Below are positions 18,701 to 29,851 of a DNA stretch of 64,000 bases, piece by piece. The position numbers and the translations under genes are program-made. Position 1 is the first letter of the stretch, and every line of letters starts with the position of its first letter. Source of the stretch: JASHVB01 sp963762885 (GTDB taxonomy: Bacteria > Pseudomonadota > Alphaproteobacteria > Acetobacterales > Acetobacteraceae). The stretch spans positions 1-64,000 of the forward strand of contig CAVXNH010000044.1 of assembly GCA_963762885.1 (NCBI GenBank), written 5' to 3'. A model generated the notes under the pieces. It worked only from the letters and a program-made list of their open reading frames with translations, was not told the origin of the DNA and searched no databases.

Positions 18701-19945
18701 CTCGGCAATGCGCTGCGGGAAGCCACGCAACTGGACGCGGCGGTGGAGTCCTTCCGCCGGGCGCTGGACCTGAAGCCGGACTATGCCGAGGCGCACAACA
18801 ACCTCGGCATAGCGCTGCAAGAGCAGGGGCAGCCGGACGACGCGGTCGCGTGCTTCCAGGCCGCCCTGAAGTTGCAGCCGGACGCTGCCGAGACCCACAT
18901 CAACATTGGCCTCGCACTCAAGCAGCAGGGCCGTCTGGATGAGGCGGCCACATGGTACAACGGCGCCGTCAATCTCCGGCCGGACCTGCCGGAGGCGCAT
19001 TACAACAGCGGCAGCATCCGCCAGGAACAGGGCCGCCTGGACGAGGCGATCGACTGCTATCGCCGCGCTATCGGCCTCAGGCCGGATTATCCGGGGGCCT
19101 ACATCAACCTCGGCAACGCGCTGAAGGAAAAGGGCTCGCTCGACGAGTCCGTCGCTGCCTACCGCAAGGCGATCGACCTAAAGCCCGACTATCCGGACGC
19201 CTACAACAACCTGGGCATAGCCCTGTGCGACCAGGGCGAACTGGACGAAGCGATCGCCTGCTGCCGCCGTGCGATCGAACTCAAGCCGGACTACGCCGAA
19301 GCCCACGACAGCCTGGGGAACGCGCTGCGGGCCAAGGAATTGCTGGACGCGGCGATCGCCAGCTACCGCCGCGCCATCGAACTCAAACCCGACTACGCCT
19401 TCGCCCACAGCAATCTCGCCATGGCCTTGCTCGCCCACGGCGACCTGGTGGCGGGTTGGCAGGAGTACGAGTGGCGTTGGCAGACGCCCTATATGATCAA
19501 GGCCCGCCGCAACTTCGCGCAGCCGCAGTGGTACGGCGAGCCGGCGGCGGGCCGCACGCTGCTGATCCATGCGGAGCAAGGGTTCGGCGATACGCTGCAA
19601 TTTTGTCGCTACGCGCCGTTGGCCGCTGCGCGCGGGCTGCGCGTCATTCTGGAGGTCCCCAGGCCCCTGGTCCGCTTGCTCCGCGGTCTGCCGGGGGTCG
19701 CGCAAGTGCTGGCGCATGGCGACGCATTGCCGGACTTCGACCTGCAATGCCCGATGCTCAGCATGCCCCTGGCGCTGGGCACCACGCTCGACACGATTCC
19801 CGACGCGGTGCCCTACCTGCGCCCGACCCGGCGCAGATCGCGACCTGGCAGGCGAGGCTCGCCGCGACGGGCAAGCCAGGCCCCCGCATCGGCCTGGTAT
19901 GGGCGGGCAGCCCACGCAAGGGAGTGCCTCATGCCGAGGGGATAG
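15749..19945 (+). CDS. TPR-glycosyltransferase, modules 1 and most of 2
   Basis: Open frame of 1,398 codons from ATG 15749. Module 1 (to about 17982): 12 TPRs, then the GT9-like domain from about 17100. The junction at 17985-18180 is read through a palindromic element as SKSPDPRPAAPDPRQSKPDQ ... and leads straight into module 2 (from 18182, 12 TPRs, GT domain from about 19450). Near 19825, in GCGCCCGACCCGG, one C appears lost. The family sequence then continues in the next frame (PDPAQIATWQARLAATGKPG), so the last about 40 codons here are nonsense. No signal peptide; predicted cytosolic. TPRs probably bind protein partners; the donor and acceptor sugars are unknown. Confidence 0.85.
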   Translation: MNRRQHRPHRQPGRAGSPGPTPAPQPLFAAAMQHQQAGRFDDAERLFRQVLAANPRHADAMHMLGVIAYQTGRRDLAIDLIGQAVAANPREPLYHTNLGNLRQQQGRLDEAVALYHKAIELNPDLPGPHNNLGNALREQRKPDEAIAAFRRAIACNPDYAEAHNNLGVVLLEQGRLDEAVAAYRRAIAIKPDYPDALSNLGNTLKQQGLLDDAIACYRTALGIRPDFPEAHSNLGIALQDQGLLDDAIAAFRAALALNPHHPEAQNNLGNALMEQGKLDEAAVAFSGAAALSPNVPEVHYNRGNVSWEQGRLEEAVACYRRALELRPDYPQAHNNLGNGLKELGQRDEAAACYRRAIELKPDYAEAHNNLGILLQETGLVGEAIACCHRALALNPDFAEAHDNLGNALRKQGRTAEAIVSYRRAVALKPDFPDTRTNLAMAMLAIGDMPAGWEEYEWRWKTAHLGKYARDFPQPQWRGEPAAGRTLLIHAEQGFGDTLQFCRYATLAAERGLRVIMEVPKALVRLVRTVPGVERVLAFGEPLPEFDLQCPMLSMPLAVGTTMATIPADIPYLHPDPTQAAAWRARLDAMGNQGTRIGLVWAGNPRKQLPALAALDRRRSIAADRLAPLFEVPGTQFFSLQKDGPAPPADFALTDVMAEMDDFADTAALIANLDLVISVDTSVAHLAAALGRPVWVMDRCDPCWRWPLGRSDSPWYPTLRLFRQPDFGEWESVIADVQTALREFVESKSPDPRPAAPDPRQSKPDQRHGGQRPAIHDFAAPTSEVVDAGLRRHDDADLRVPPLPAPIPDPQPLFAAAVRHHQAGRLDEAEQLFLQVLAIDPRHADALHSLGVVAHQTGRNDLAVRHMRQAIAINPTAPVYQSNLGNLLQRQGRTDEAIACYRAAIALNPAYPVVHNNLGNALRELGQLDQAAASYRRAVEVRPDYAEAHNNLGVALLELGQVDAAIASYRTAIELKPDYPDAFNNLGNALREATQLDAAVESFRRALDLKPDYAEAHNNLGIALQEQGQPDDAVACFQAALKLQPDAAETHINIGLALKQQGRLDEAATWYNGAVNLRPDLPEAHYNSGSIRQEQGRLDEAIDCYRRAIGLRPDYPGAYINLGNALKEKGSLDESVAAYRKAIDLKPDYPDAYNNLGIALCDQGELDEAIACCRRAIELKPDYAEAHDSLGNALRAKELLDAAIASYRRAIELKPDYAFAHSNLAMALLAHGDLVAGWQEYEWRWQTPYMIKARRNFAQPQWYGEPAAGRTLLIHAEQGFGDTLQFCRYAPLAAARGLRVILEVPRPLVRLLRGLPGVAQVLAHGDALPDFDLQCPMLSMPLALGTTLDTIPDAVPYLRPTRRRSRPGRRGSPRRASQAPASAWYGRAAHARECLMPRG
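18045..18127. repeat. Palindromic element serving as module 1/2 linker
   Basis: GTCATGGCGGGCAAAGGCCC ... CCATCCACGACTT, a 17-bp spacer, then AAGTCGTGGATGCCGGCCTC ... GGCATGAC. It is read in frame as a linker (GQRPAIHDFAAPTSEVVDAG). The same family recurs at 20391 and 24621. Confidence 0.8.
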
Positions 19946-21262
19946 ACCGGCGGCGCTCGCTCGCCCCCGACCGGCTGGCGCCGTTGATGACGCTGCCCGG
20001 CCTGCACTTCGTGAGCCTGCAAAAGGACGGTCCGGCGCCGCCCGCCGACTTCCCGCTGACCGACTTCATGGCCGAGATGGGGGACTTCGCCGATACCGCG
20101 GCGCTGATCGCCAACCTCGACCTGGTGATCTCGGTCGATACCTCGGTGGCGCACCTCGCGGCGGCGCTGGGCCGGCCGGTCTGGCTGCTGGACCGCTCCG
20201 ATCCGTGCTGGCGCTGGCCGCTAGGCCGCACCGACAGCCCGTGGTACCCGACGATGCGGCTATTCCGTCAGCCGCAGCGCGGCGACTGGGACTCCGTGGT
20301 TGAGAGCGTGCGGACGGAACTCTGCGCCCGGTCCAAACCCGCCGCCGCCAACCCCGCAACCACAAACCTCACTGCGAGTTGGCCCCAGCCCCCCCTCGTC
20401 ATGGCGGGCGAAGGCCCGCTATCCACGACTTTGGCGCCCGCAACTCCGCAAGTCGTGGATGGCGGGCCTTCGCCCGCCATGACGAGGGGGGGCGATCATG
20501 CCGCGCCTCCCACGCCCCCCATCGCCCGCCTCTTCGAGGCCGCCGCGCGTCACCACGAGGCCGGCCGCCTGCCCGACGCCGAACGCGGCTACCGCCAGGT
20601 CCTCGCGATCGACCCCAACCACGCCGAGAGCCTGCATCGGCTCGGCGTGATCGGCGGCCAGGTCGGCCGCCACGACATTGCCGCCGACCTGATCGGCCGG
20701 GCGATCGCGCTCGATCCGACCCAGGCGGCCTATCATTGCAACCGAGGCACCGCCCTGACCCAGCAGGGCCGCCTCGACGAGGCAGCCGCATGCTTCCGCG
20801 CCGCGCTCGACCTCGAACCCGGCTACGCGGAAGCCCACAACGCGCTGGGCGTCGTGCTGCGGGACCAAGGCCGCCTGGACGCCGCGATCGCCTGCTATCG
20901 CAGGGCCGTCGAACGCGATCCAAACTACACCGGGGCGCACAACAACCTCGGCATCGCGCTCAAGCAGCAGGGTCGCCTGGACGAGGCGGTCGCCAGCTAC
21001 CGCACCGTCCTCGGACTCGACCCGAACTACGCCGCGGGCCACAACAACCTGGGTGTCGCGCTGCTGGAGCAAGGCCACCTGGATGCGGCGGTCGCAAGCC
21101 TCCGCACCGCCATCGAGCTCGATCCGGCCTACGCCGTGGCACACGGCAACCTGGGCATCGCGTTCAAGGACCAGGGGCGGCTGGACGACGCGGCTGCCTG
21201 CTTCCGCCGGGCCATCGCCCTCGATCCGCGCTTTGCGGAGGCACACAACAACCTGGGCACGG
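19826..21262 (+). CDS. TPR-glycosyltransferase, end of module 2 and TPRs of module 3
   Basis: Continuation in the +1 frame after the indel at about 19825. It covers the C-terminal half of the module 2 GT9-like domain (RIGLVWAGSPRKG, SVDTSVAHLAAALGRPVWLL, end about 20335). A palindromic element is translated as a linker (20391-20490). Module 3 TPRs run from 20527. At about 21260 an extra A in GGCACGGTACCTGGG shifts the frame; the expected NNLGTVLGEHARQDEAVECY resumes in the following segment. No credible independent start codon with a ribosome site precedes this stretch, supporting the view that it is part of the same gene. Confidence 0.7.
20391..20490. repeat. Palindromic element serving as module 2/3 linker
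   Basis: Near-perfect 100-bp palindrome: CCCCCTCGTCATGGCGGGCG at the left, the complement CGCCCGCCATGACGAGGGGG at the right, with inner arms TATCCACGACTT/AAGTCGTGGATG. Read in frame as VMAGEGPLSTTLAPATPQVV without stops. Confidence 0.82.
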
Positions 21263-24200
21263 TACCTGGGAGAGCACGCGCGGCAGGACGAGGCGGTCGA
21301 GTGCTATCGGGCGGCGATCGCGATCAATCCCGCCTTCGCGCAGGCCCACAACAACCTGGGCACCGCGCTTCGGGCGCTGGGGCAACTGGACGATGCCGTC
21401 GCCAGCTACCGCCGGGCCATCGCGATCGATCCGGATTACGCGGATGCGCACAACAATCTTGGCATGGCGCTGCTGGCCCGAGGCGATCTGGCGCCGGGCT
21501 GGGCGGAGTACGAGTGGCGCTGGGAGACGCCGCACCTGCGCCGGGCGCGCCGCGACTTCGCGCAGCCGCAATGGCGCGGCGAACCGGGGCAAGGGCGGAC
21601 GCTGCTGATCTACGCCGAGCAAGGCTTCGGCGATACGCTGCAATTCTGCCGCTATATCCCGCTGGCGGCGGCGCGCGGCTGGCGCGTGATCGTGGAAGTG
21701 CCCCGGACGCTGGTGCGGCTGATGCGCGTCCTGCCAGGGATCGACCAGGTACTGGAGCGCGGTGAGCCACTGCCGCACTTCGATCTCCATTGTCCGATGC
21801 TCAGCCTGCCCAGCGCGCTGGGCACCGACACCATCGCGGATATTCCCCACGACATTCCCTACCTGCACGCCGACTCCGCGCAGGTCGCGGCCTGGAGGGC
21901 TCGTCTGGCCGCACTGGGCAAGCCAGGTCCTCGCATCGGGGTGGTTTGGGCGGGCAGTTCCCGCCTCTTCTCGCCCACCGGTGTCGCCCTGGACCGCCGG
22001 CGCTCGATCGCCCCGGACCGGCTGGCGCCGTTGTTCGAACAATCCGGAGCCCAGTTCTTCAGTCTGCTCAAGGACGGCCCCGCCCCGCCCACGGACTTCC
22101 TGCTCACCGACTTCATGAGCGAAATGAGCGACTTCGCCGATACCGCGGCGCTGGTCGCCAATCTCGACCTGGTTATCTCGGTCGATACCGCGGTTGCCCA
22201 TCTGGCAGCGGCGACGGGCAAGCCGGTCTGGCTGCTGGACCGCTTCGATCCGGACTGGCGCTGGTTGCTCGGACGCAGCGACAGCCCCTGGTATCCGACG
22301 CTGCGCATCTTCCGCCAGCCAAAGCCCGGCGATTGGGACGCGGTGTTCGACGCCGTGCGCATCGAGCTCAAGCGCCAGTGGGAGCTGCGGCAGGAGCAGG
22401 AGCAAGGGCAAGATTCTCCGATGCCTGCGCTTGCTCTCCCTGACGACCTGCGAACCATCTTCGACGCCGCAGTTCAGCACCATCAAGCCGGCCGCCCGGC
22501 CGACGCGGAACCGCTCTACCGCGAGGTCCTCGCCGCCAATCCCCGCCATGCCGACAGCCTGCACCTGCTGGGGGTGATCGCCGGCCAGACCGGACGCCAC
22601 GATCTGGCGGTCGAGAAAATCCGCCAGGCGATCGCCATCGACCCGAGGCAACCGGCCTACCACGCCAATCTCGGCCTGACCCTCAAGGCGCAAGGCCGCC
22701 TGGACGAGGCGATCGCCTGCTTTTGCTCCGTCACCGAACTCCGGCCCAACGATCCGCAGGCGCACCTCACCTTCGCCAACATGCTCCGGGAACACGGCCG
22801 GCTCGATGCAGCCGCCGCCAGCTACCGCACGGCCATCAAGCTCAAGCCGGACTATCGGGAGGCGCTGAACAATCTCGGCAACACCCTGAAGGACCTGGGA
22901 CAGCTTGACGAGGCGGTCGCCTGCTACCGCCAGGCCGTCAACGCCGCGCCGGACTTTCCCGAGGCACACAACAACCTGGGCGTTGCCTTGCAGCAGCAAG
23001 GCCAGACGGAGGCGGCCGTCGCCTGCTACCGCACCGCCATCCACCTCAAGCCGGACTACCCCGACGCCCACAACAACCTCGGCATCGTTCTGCGGGCGCA
23101 GGGATGGCTCGACGAGGCGCTGCTTTGCTTCCGCCGGGCGCTCGACCTGCGGCCGAACCACGCGGCGGCGCACAACAACCTGGCCATAGCGTTGCAGGCA
23201 ACGGGCCGCCTGGACGAAGCGGTCGCGCGCTTCGGCGTCGCGCTCGAGCTCCGGCCGGACGACCCGGAGACGCTGACCAATCTCGGGATCGCATATCAGG
23301 CCCAGGGCCGGTTGGACGAGGCGGCCGCCAGCCACCAGCGGGCCATCGGCCTCCGGCCGGACTTTCCCGAAGCGCACTACAATCTCGGCAACGTGCGGTG
23401 GGAACAGGAACGCCCGGACGACGCGGCCGCCTGCTATCGCCGCGCCGTCGAACTGCGGCCGGACTACGCCGAGGCCCATGCCAACCTGGGCAACGCCCTG
23501 CGCCGCCAGGGGCGGCTGGACGCAGCGGTCGCCAGCTACCGCACCGCCATCGGCCTGCAACCCGACTACGTGGACGCGCATAACCACCTCGGCATGGCGC
23601 TGCTGGCGAGCGGCGACCTGGCAGAGGGTTGGGTCGAATACGAATGGCGCTGGCAAACGGCGCAAATGCTCCGGGACCGCCGCCCCTTCACCCAGCCGCA
23701 GTGGCGCGGCGAGCCCGCCGAAGGCCGGACGCTGCTGGTCCATGCGGAACAAGGCTTCGGCGACACGCTGCAATTCTGCCGCTACGCCGGGCTGGCCGCC
23801 GAGCGCGGGCTGCGCGTGATCGTGGAAGTGCAGCCGGCGCTGGCCCGGCTGTGCCGCAGCCTGCGCGGGGTAGCGCAGGTGATCGCGCGCGGCGCCCCCC
23901 TGCCGGCATTCGACCTGCACTGTCCGATGCTCAGCCTGCCGCTGGCGCTGGGCACCACGCTGGCGACCGTGCCCGGCGCCACGCCCTATCTCCACGCCGA
24001 TGCCGATCAGGTCGAGGCATGGCGGACACGTCTCGCCGCGATGGACGATCCGCGTCCCCGCATCGGCCTGGTATGGGCGGGCAATCCGCGCAAACTGCTG
24101 CCCGTGTGGGAAGCGCTGGCCCGCCGGCGCTCGATCGCACCGGAACGGTTCGCCCCGCTGTTCCAGGTGTCGGGCGCGCACTTCTTCAGCCTGCAAAAGG

Positions 24201-27116
24201 ACGGCCCCGCCGCACCGTCCGAGTTCCCGCTGACCGACGTCATGGCGGAGATGACGGATTTCGCCGACACTGCCGCGCTGATCGCCAACCTCGACCTGGT
24301 GATCTCGGTCGATACCGCCGTCGCCCACCTCGCCGGAGCGCTCGGCAAGCCGGTCTGGGTGCTCGATCTGTACGACCCGTGCTGGCGCTGGATGCTCGGC
24401 CGCGAGGACAGCCCCTGGTATCCGACCTTGCGCCTGTTCCGGCAGCCGGATCCCGGAAACTGGCAAGCTGTCATCGAGCGCGTGGCGGCAGAACTGCGGG
24501 ACGTCATGCCCCCGACTGTCATTGCGAGCGAAGCGAAGCAATCTCCCGCGAGAAATATCGCGAACCCACGCGGAAGATTGCTTCGCTTCGCTAGCAAGAA
24601 ACAACCCGTGTTGCACGGCTCCCACGTCATGGCGGGCGAAGGCCCGCCATCCACGACTATGCTGCGTGCCGCGAGAAAAGTCGTGGATGCCGACCCCGGC
24701 CTTCGCTCGGGGCAGGCTCTCCGTCGGCATGACGTGGGGGGCGGGCACCACCGCAGTTTCGTTCAGGGCGGGTCGGCCGCCGCGGGCCGATGGCCAACTC
24801 GCAATGACACGGCGGCGGCCGACAGCGACGTCCGGGCGGCGCTCGACACCGCAGTCCGGCATCACCACGCCGGCCGCCTGGCCGAGGCGGAATCCCTCTA
24901 CCGGCAGGTCCTCGCCACCGACCCCCACCATCCCGGCGCCCTGCACGGGCTAGGCGTGCTCGGCGGCCAGACCGGACGACATGATCTGGCGATCGACATG
25001 ATCGGCCAGGCGATCGCGATCGACCCCGGCAACCCGTCCTACCATGCCGACCTGGGCGTCGCCCTGAAGGCCCAGCAGCGCCTCGACGAAGCCGAGGCGT
25101 CCTTTCGCACCGCACTCGCGCTCCGTCCGGACGACCCGGAAGCGCACCATAACCTTGGCGTCGCCCTCGCAGCGCAGGGACGGCTGGACGACGCGGCCGC
25201 CTGCTATCGCCAGGCCATCGCATTCCGCCCGGACTTCCCACGGGCGCACCACGACCTCGGCAACGTCCTCCTGAAACAGCGGCGCCCGGACGAAGCGGCC
25301 GCCAGTTACCGCCGCTGCCTCGACCTCGAGCCTGACCACCGGGAAGCGCACACCAACCTCGGCATCGCGCTCAAGGCCCAGGGGCGGTTGGACGAAGCGG
25401 TCACCCACTTCCGCCGCGCTCTCGACCTGCGGCCGGACGACGCGGAGGCGCACGCCAACCTCGGCGTCGCGCTCAAGGCCCAGGGCCGGCTGGATGAGGC
25501 GGTCGCCTGCTTCCACCGGGCACTCGAACTCAAACCGGACTTCGCCGGGGCACACACGAATCTCGGCAATGCACTGGATGAGCAAGGGCGGCCGGACGAG
25601 GCGATTGCCAGCCACGGCACCGCCATCGCGCTCACCCCGGACGACCCCGTTGCGCACAACAACCTCGCCATCGCGCTGAAGGGTCAGGGACGGCTGGACG
25701 AAGCAATCGGGTGCTACCGCAGGGCCGTCGTGCTGGATCCCGACTATGCCGAGGCACACTGCAACCTCGCAATGGCCCTGCTGGCGCATGGCGACCTGCC
25801 GGAGGGATGGCAGGAATTCGAGTGGCGTTGGCAGACGCCGCACATGTTCGCCGCCCGCCGCGGCTTCGCGCAGCCGCAGTGGCGAGGCGAACCCGCGGCA
25901 GGGCAAACGCTGCTGATCCATGCCGAGCAAGGCTTCGGCGACACCCTGCAATTCTGCCGCTACGCCAGCCTCGCCGCCGCGCGCGGCCTGCGGGTGATCC
26001 TGGAAGTGCCGCAGCCGCTGATCCGATTGCTCCGCGCGCTGCCGGGCGTAGACCGACTGGTGGAGCGCGGCGAGGCGCTGCCGGATTTCGATCTGCACTG
26101 CCCGATGCTCAGCCTGCCGCTGGCGCTGCGGACCACGCTGGCGACCATTCCGGCCGAAATTCCCTACCTGCAAGCCGATCCGGCGCTGGTCGAGGCCTGG
26201 CGGACGCGCCTCGCCGCGACCGGTAACCAGGGTCCGGGCATCGGGCTCGCGTGGGCCAGCAACGCCCACAACCTGTCCCTGACGCAGCGCTCCCTGCCCC
26301 CCGAGCACTTGATGCCGCTGCGCGATCTGTCCGGCGCACATTTCGTCAGTCTGCAAAAGGCTGGTCCGGCGGCGCCCGCGGCCATGCGGCTGACCGATTT
26401 CATGGGAGAAATGACGGATTTCGCCGATACCGCCGCGCTGATCGCCAACCTCGACCTGGTGATCTCGGTCGATACCGCGGTCGCCCATCTGGCCGCGGCG
26501 CTGGGCAAGCCGGTCTGGCTGCTGACCTGCTTCGATCCGTGCTGGCGCTGGCTGACCGGGCGGCACGACAGCCCGTGGTATCCCACGCTGCGGCTGTTCC
26601 GCCAGCCGAAGCCGCGTGAGTGGGACTCGGTGATTGCGAGCGTGCTGGAGGAAGCTCGGGCGCTGTTCTCCGTGTCATGGCCGGGCTTGGCCCGGCCACC
26701 CACGGCTTTGCTGCCGGCGTCAGTAAAAGCCGTGGGTGGCCGGGCCAAGCCCGGCCATGACACGGAGGTTCCCGGCCATGACACCGAGGTTCCCAGTCAG
26801 GAAACCGAGGTTCCCAGTCATGAAACCGCGGTTCCCGGTCATGACACGGAGGTTTCCGGCCATGACACGGATATTGGCGGCCGTCCGGATGCGGCACCCG
26901 CTTCCCAACAGGACCCGCGCCCGCCCAGCAGCGGCGACGGTTCGTCGGACACCACACCGCCCAGCCTGACGCCCGACCTGCAAACGCTGTTCGCCGCTGC
27001 CGTGCAGCACCACCAGGCCGGTCGCCTCGCCGAAGCGGAACCGCTCTACCGCCAGATCCTCACCACCAACCCGGACCACGCCGACTCCCACCACCTGCTC
27101 GGCGTGATCGGCGGCG
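21263..27116 (+). CDS. TPR-glycosyltransferase, modules 3 (end), 4, 5 and start of 6
   Basis: An uninterrupted stretch of about 1,950 codons. It holds the rest of module 3 (GT domain from about 21500 to 22375), module 4 (N-cap 22455, 11 TPRs, GT from about 23625 to 24500), module 5 (N-cap 24838, 9 TPRs, GT from about 25797 to 26655) and the first TPRs of module 6 (N-cap 26983). Junction 3/4 is a Gln/Glu-rich linker (QWELRQEQEQGQDSP). Junctions 4/5 and 5/6 are translated palindromic repeats, the latter followed by 7-residue tandem repeats. One extra G at about 27116 breaks the frame inside GVIGGQTGRH. That three junctions stay open within one unbroken frame shows fusion does not depend on corrected indels. 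Confidence 0.82.
24519..24810. repeat. Nested palindromic elements at the module 4/5 junction
   Basis: An outer element of the SEAKQS-encoding type (TCATTGCGAGCGAAGCGAAG ... AGATTGCTTCGCTTCGCTAG) has its terminal right arm TCGCAATGAC displaced to 24799-24808. The intervening 24621-24740 holds a copy of the CATGGCGGGCGAAGGCCCGC palindrome. This looks like insertion of one element into another. The whole 290 bp remains open in the TPR frame. Confidence 0.72.
26668..26767. repeat. Palindromic element serving as module 5/6 linker
   Basis: CTCCGTGTCATGGCCGGGCT ... CCACCCACGGCTTT and the complement AAAGCCGTGGGTGG ... AGCCCGGCCATGACACGGAG. In-frame translation is SVSWPGLARPPTALLPASVK and onward. 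It runs directly into the tandem repeats at 26759. Confidence 0.8.
26759..26884 (+). repeat. Six 21-bp tandem repeats encoding a 7-residue linker repeat
   Basis: Six units of 21 bp derived from the end of the adjoining palindrome (GACACGGAGGTTCCCGGCCAT and variants). They encode HDTEVPG, HDTEVPS, QETEVPS, HETAVPG, HDTEVSG, HDTDIGG. A coding minisatellite in the module 5/6 linker, acidic and proline-containing. Confidence 0.82.
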
Positions 27117-28400
27117 CAGACCGGCCGCCACGATATGGCGATCGAGCACATCGGCCGGGCGATCGCCATCAACCCCAACGCGGCCCCCTGCCATTCCAAC
27201 CTGGCCATTTCCCTGAAGCACCTGGGCCGCCTCGATGACGCGATTGCCTGCTTCCGGCACCGTAACCTGGATCTCCACCCCGGACGATCCGAAGGCGCAC
27301 CGCAACCTCGGCGTGGCGCTGCGGCGAGCAGGGGGCGGTGGACGAGGCCGCCGCCTGCTATCCGACGCTGCACTTGGCTTCGATCCGGAGTACGCCGACG
27401 CCCGGGCAGCCTTGGACGGGCTGCTCAAGGCGCAAGCCAAACCCAATCGGCGATCGCCCGGATGACCGGCCATCAGGCCAGCCCGAACGACGCGGGGATC
27501 CAGAACAACCTCGGCACCGAATGCAGGGCGACGGCCGCCTGGACGAAGCGATCGCCTGCTACCGCCGCGCGATCGATCTCGACCCAAACCTCCCGGAAGC
27601 CCGCAACAACCTGGGCACCGCGCTCCGCGCACAGGGGCACCTGGATGAGGCGATCGCCTGCTACCAGAACCGCCCTGGCGCTCGAGCCGGCCGACCCCGA
27701 GGCGTCACAACAACCGGCGGCATTACGCTACAGGAACAGGGTCGCTGGACGCGGCGATCGCCTGATTTCCGCCACGCCATCGAGCTGAACCCCGACTATC
27801 CGATGCCCACTGCAACCTGGGGATGTGCTTGCTGCTGCAGGCGATCTGGCTGCCCGGATGGCAGGAAAACGAGTGGCGCTGGCAGACGCCGCAGATGCTC
27901 AAATCCCACCGGGATTTCACCCAGCCGCAGTGGCGCGGCGAAGCCGCCGAGGGGCGCACGCTGCTGATCCATGCCGAGCAAGGCCTCGGCGACACGCTAC
28001 AGTTCTGCCGCTATGCCCCGCTCGCCGCCGCGCGTGGCCTGCGGGTCGTGCTCGAGGCTCCCGGACCGCTGGTCCGCATCCTGCGCAGCCTGCCGGGGGC
28101 CGTGCAGATCGTCGAGCAAGGCCAACCCCTCCCGGACTTCGACCTGCATTGTCCCTTGCTCAGTATGCCCCTGGCGCTGCGCACTACGCTGGCGACCATT
28201 CCCAACGCGGTTCCCTATCTGCATGCCGACCCAGCGCTGGCGGAGGCCTGGCAAACGCGTCTCGCCGCGATGGACAACCAGGGAGTCCGCATCGGCCTGG
28301 TGTGGGCCGGCAATCCGCGCCGACACGTGCCGCTGGGGGCGGTGTTCGATCGCCGGCGCTCGTTGGCCCCGGAACGGCTGGCGCCTCTGCTCGGCGTTAC
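27117..28400 (+). pseudogene. TPR-glycosyltransferase, module 6, heavily frameshifted
   Basis: Between 27116 and 27820 about a dozen one-base insertions or deletions scramble the TPRs. Reading across frames recovers about eight repeats (for example MAIEHIGRAIAINPNAAPCH, EARNNLGTALRAQGHLDEAI, DFRHAIELNPDYP). From 27823 the frame is stable and gives the GT9-like domain (WQENEWRWQTPQMLKSHRDF ... IGLVWAGNPRRHVPLG) until another indel near 28400 in the FFSLQKDG motif. The indel density here is far above the rest of the window, pointing to a poorly resolved assembly patch or a genuinely decayed module. Confidence 0.65.
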
Positions 28401-29851
28401 CCGGGCAGCACTTTTTCAGCCTGCAAAAGGACGGTCCGGCGGCGCCCGAGGACTTCGAGCTGACCGACTTCATGCCCGAGATGAGCGATTTCGCCGACAC
28501 CGCGGCGCTGATCGCCAACCTCGATCTGGTCATCTCGGTGGATACCTCCGTGGCGCACCTCGCGGCGGCACTGGGCAAGCCGACCTGGCTGCTGGACCGC
28601 TTCGATCCGGACTGGCGCTGGCTGATCGGCCGGCACGACAGCCCGTGGTACCCGACACTGCGTATCTTCCGTCAGCCGCGTCCAGGCGACTGGGACGCGG
28701 TCATCGACGCCGTGCGGGGCGCACTGGAGCGCCAGAGGGAGCAAGCGCAAAGGCAAGAGCAGGAGCAAGAGTTCCCCCTCGCCTCGCGCCCGCCCTACGA
28801 ACCCTGTTCGACGCCGCGGTTCAGTGACCACCAGGCCGGCCGCCTGAGCGACGCGGAACCCCTTTACCGGCAGGTCCTCGCAGCGAACCCGCGCCACGCC
28901 GACAACCTGCATCTGCTGGGCGTGCTCTGCGCCCAGACCGGACGCCACGACCAGGCGGTAGACCTGATCGGCCGCGCGATCGCACTCAACGCGGGCGACC
29001 CGGCGTACCACGCCAACCTCGGCGTCTCGCTGAAGGAGCAGCGCCGCCCGGACGAGGCGGAGGCTTGCTTCCGCACCGTCCTCGATCTCAGGCCGAACGA
29101 CCCCGACGGCCACAATGCCCTCGGCGTCGCGCTGAAAGACCAGGGCCGGCTGGACGACGCGGCCGCCTGCTATCGCCGCGCCATCGCGCTACGCCCCGAT
29201 TTTGCCCGAGCCCACCACAACCTGGGCAACGCCCTGGCGGAGCAAGGGCTGCTTGACCAGGCAGCCACAAGCTACCGCACCGCGATCGGCCACCAGCCGG
29301 ACTATGCGGACGCATGGAGCAATCTCGGCAACGTCCTGCGGGACTTGGACCGGGTCGATGAGGCGGTGGACTGCTACCGCCAGGCTCTCGCCCTCAGGCC
29401 GGACGACCCGGGCGCGCTGAACAACCTCGGCAACGCACTGCGGGCACGCGGCCGGCCGGACGCAACCGACAGCGCGGCCTCAGCGACGCCGGAACGCGAC
29501 GCACTGGACGCCGCGATCGCCTGCTATCGCCGTGCCATCGAGCGTGGACCGCACTTCCCGGAGCCGCATAACAACCTGGGCATGGCGCTGCTGGCCCGCG
29601 GCGACCTGGCGTCCGGATGGCAGGAATACGAGTGGCGCTGGCAGACCCTGCCGCGCGACACGGTCCGCCGCCACTTCGCCCAGCCGCAATGGCGCGGCGA
29701 AGCCGGCGCAGGGCCGCACGCTGCTGATCCACGCCGAGCAAGGCCTCGGCGACACAATGCAATTCTGCCGCTACGCCGCGCTCGGCCGCCGCCCGAGGGT
29801 TGCGGGTGATCCTGGAGGTGCAGGCGCCGCTGGTCCGCTTGTTGCGCGGCC
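28401..29851 (+). pseudogene. TPR-glycosyltransferase, end of module 6 and module 7, frameshifted
   Basis: Starts with the C-terminal part of the module 6 GT domain (SVDTSVAHLAAALGKPTWLL). A Gln/Glu-rich linker follows (ERQREQAQRQEQEQEFP), where two compensating indels near 28790 and 28826 interrupt the N-cap (ALRTLFDAAVQ is read in the other frame). Module 7 has seven TPRs; one carries an insertion of about 15 residues (RPDATDSAASATPERDALDA). Its GT domain starts near 29615 and is broken at about 29712, 29790 and 29850 before the frame settles. Confidence 0.68.

Noticed and set aside
24519..24600. SEAKQS-type peptide as a gene
   Set aside because: This peptide is the translation of a well-known palindromic repeat sequence, not an independent protein.
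21164..24946. Open frame of 1,260 codons on the minus strand inside the TPR array
   Set aside because: It mirrors the repeated high-GC codons of the TPR/GT sequence on the other strand. It has no recognisable domains, and the plus strand carries clear conserved motifs throughout.
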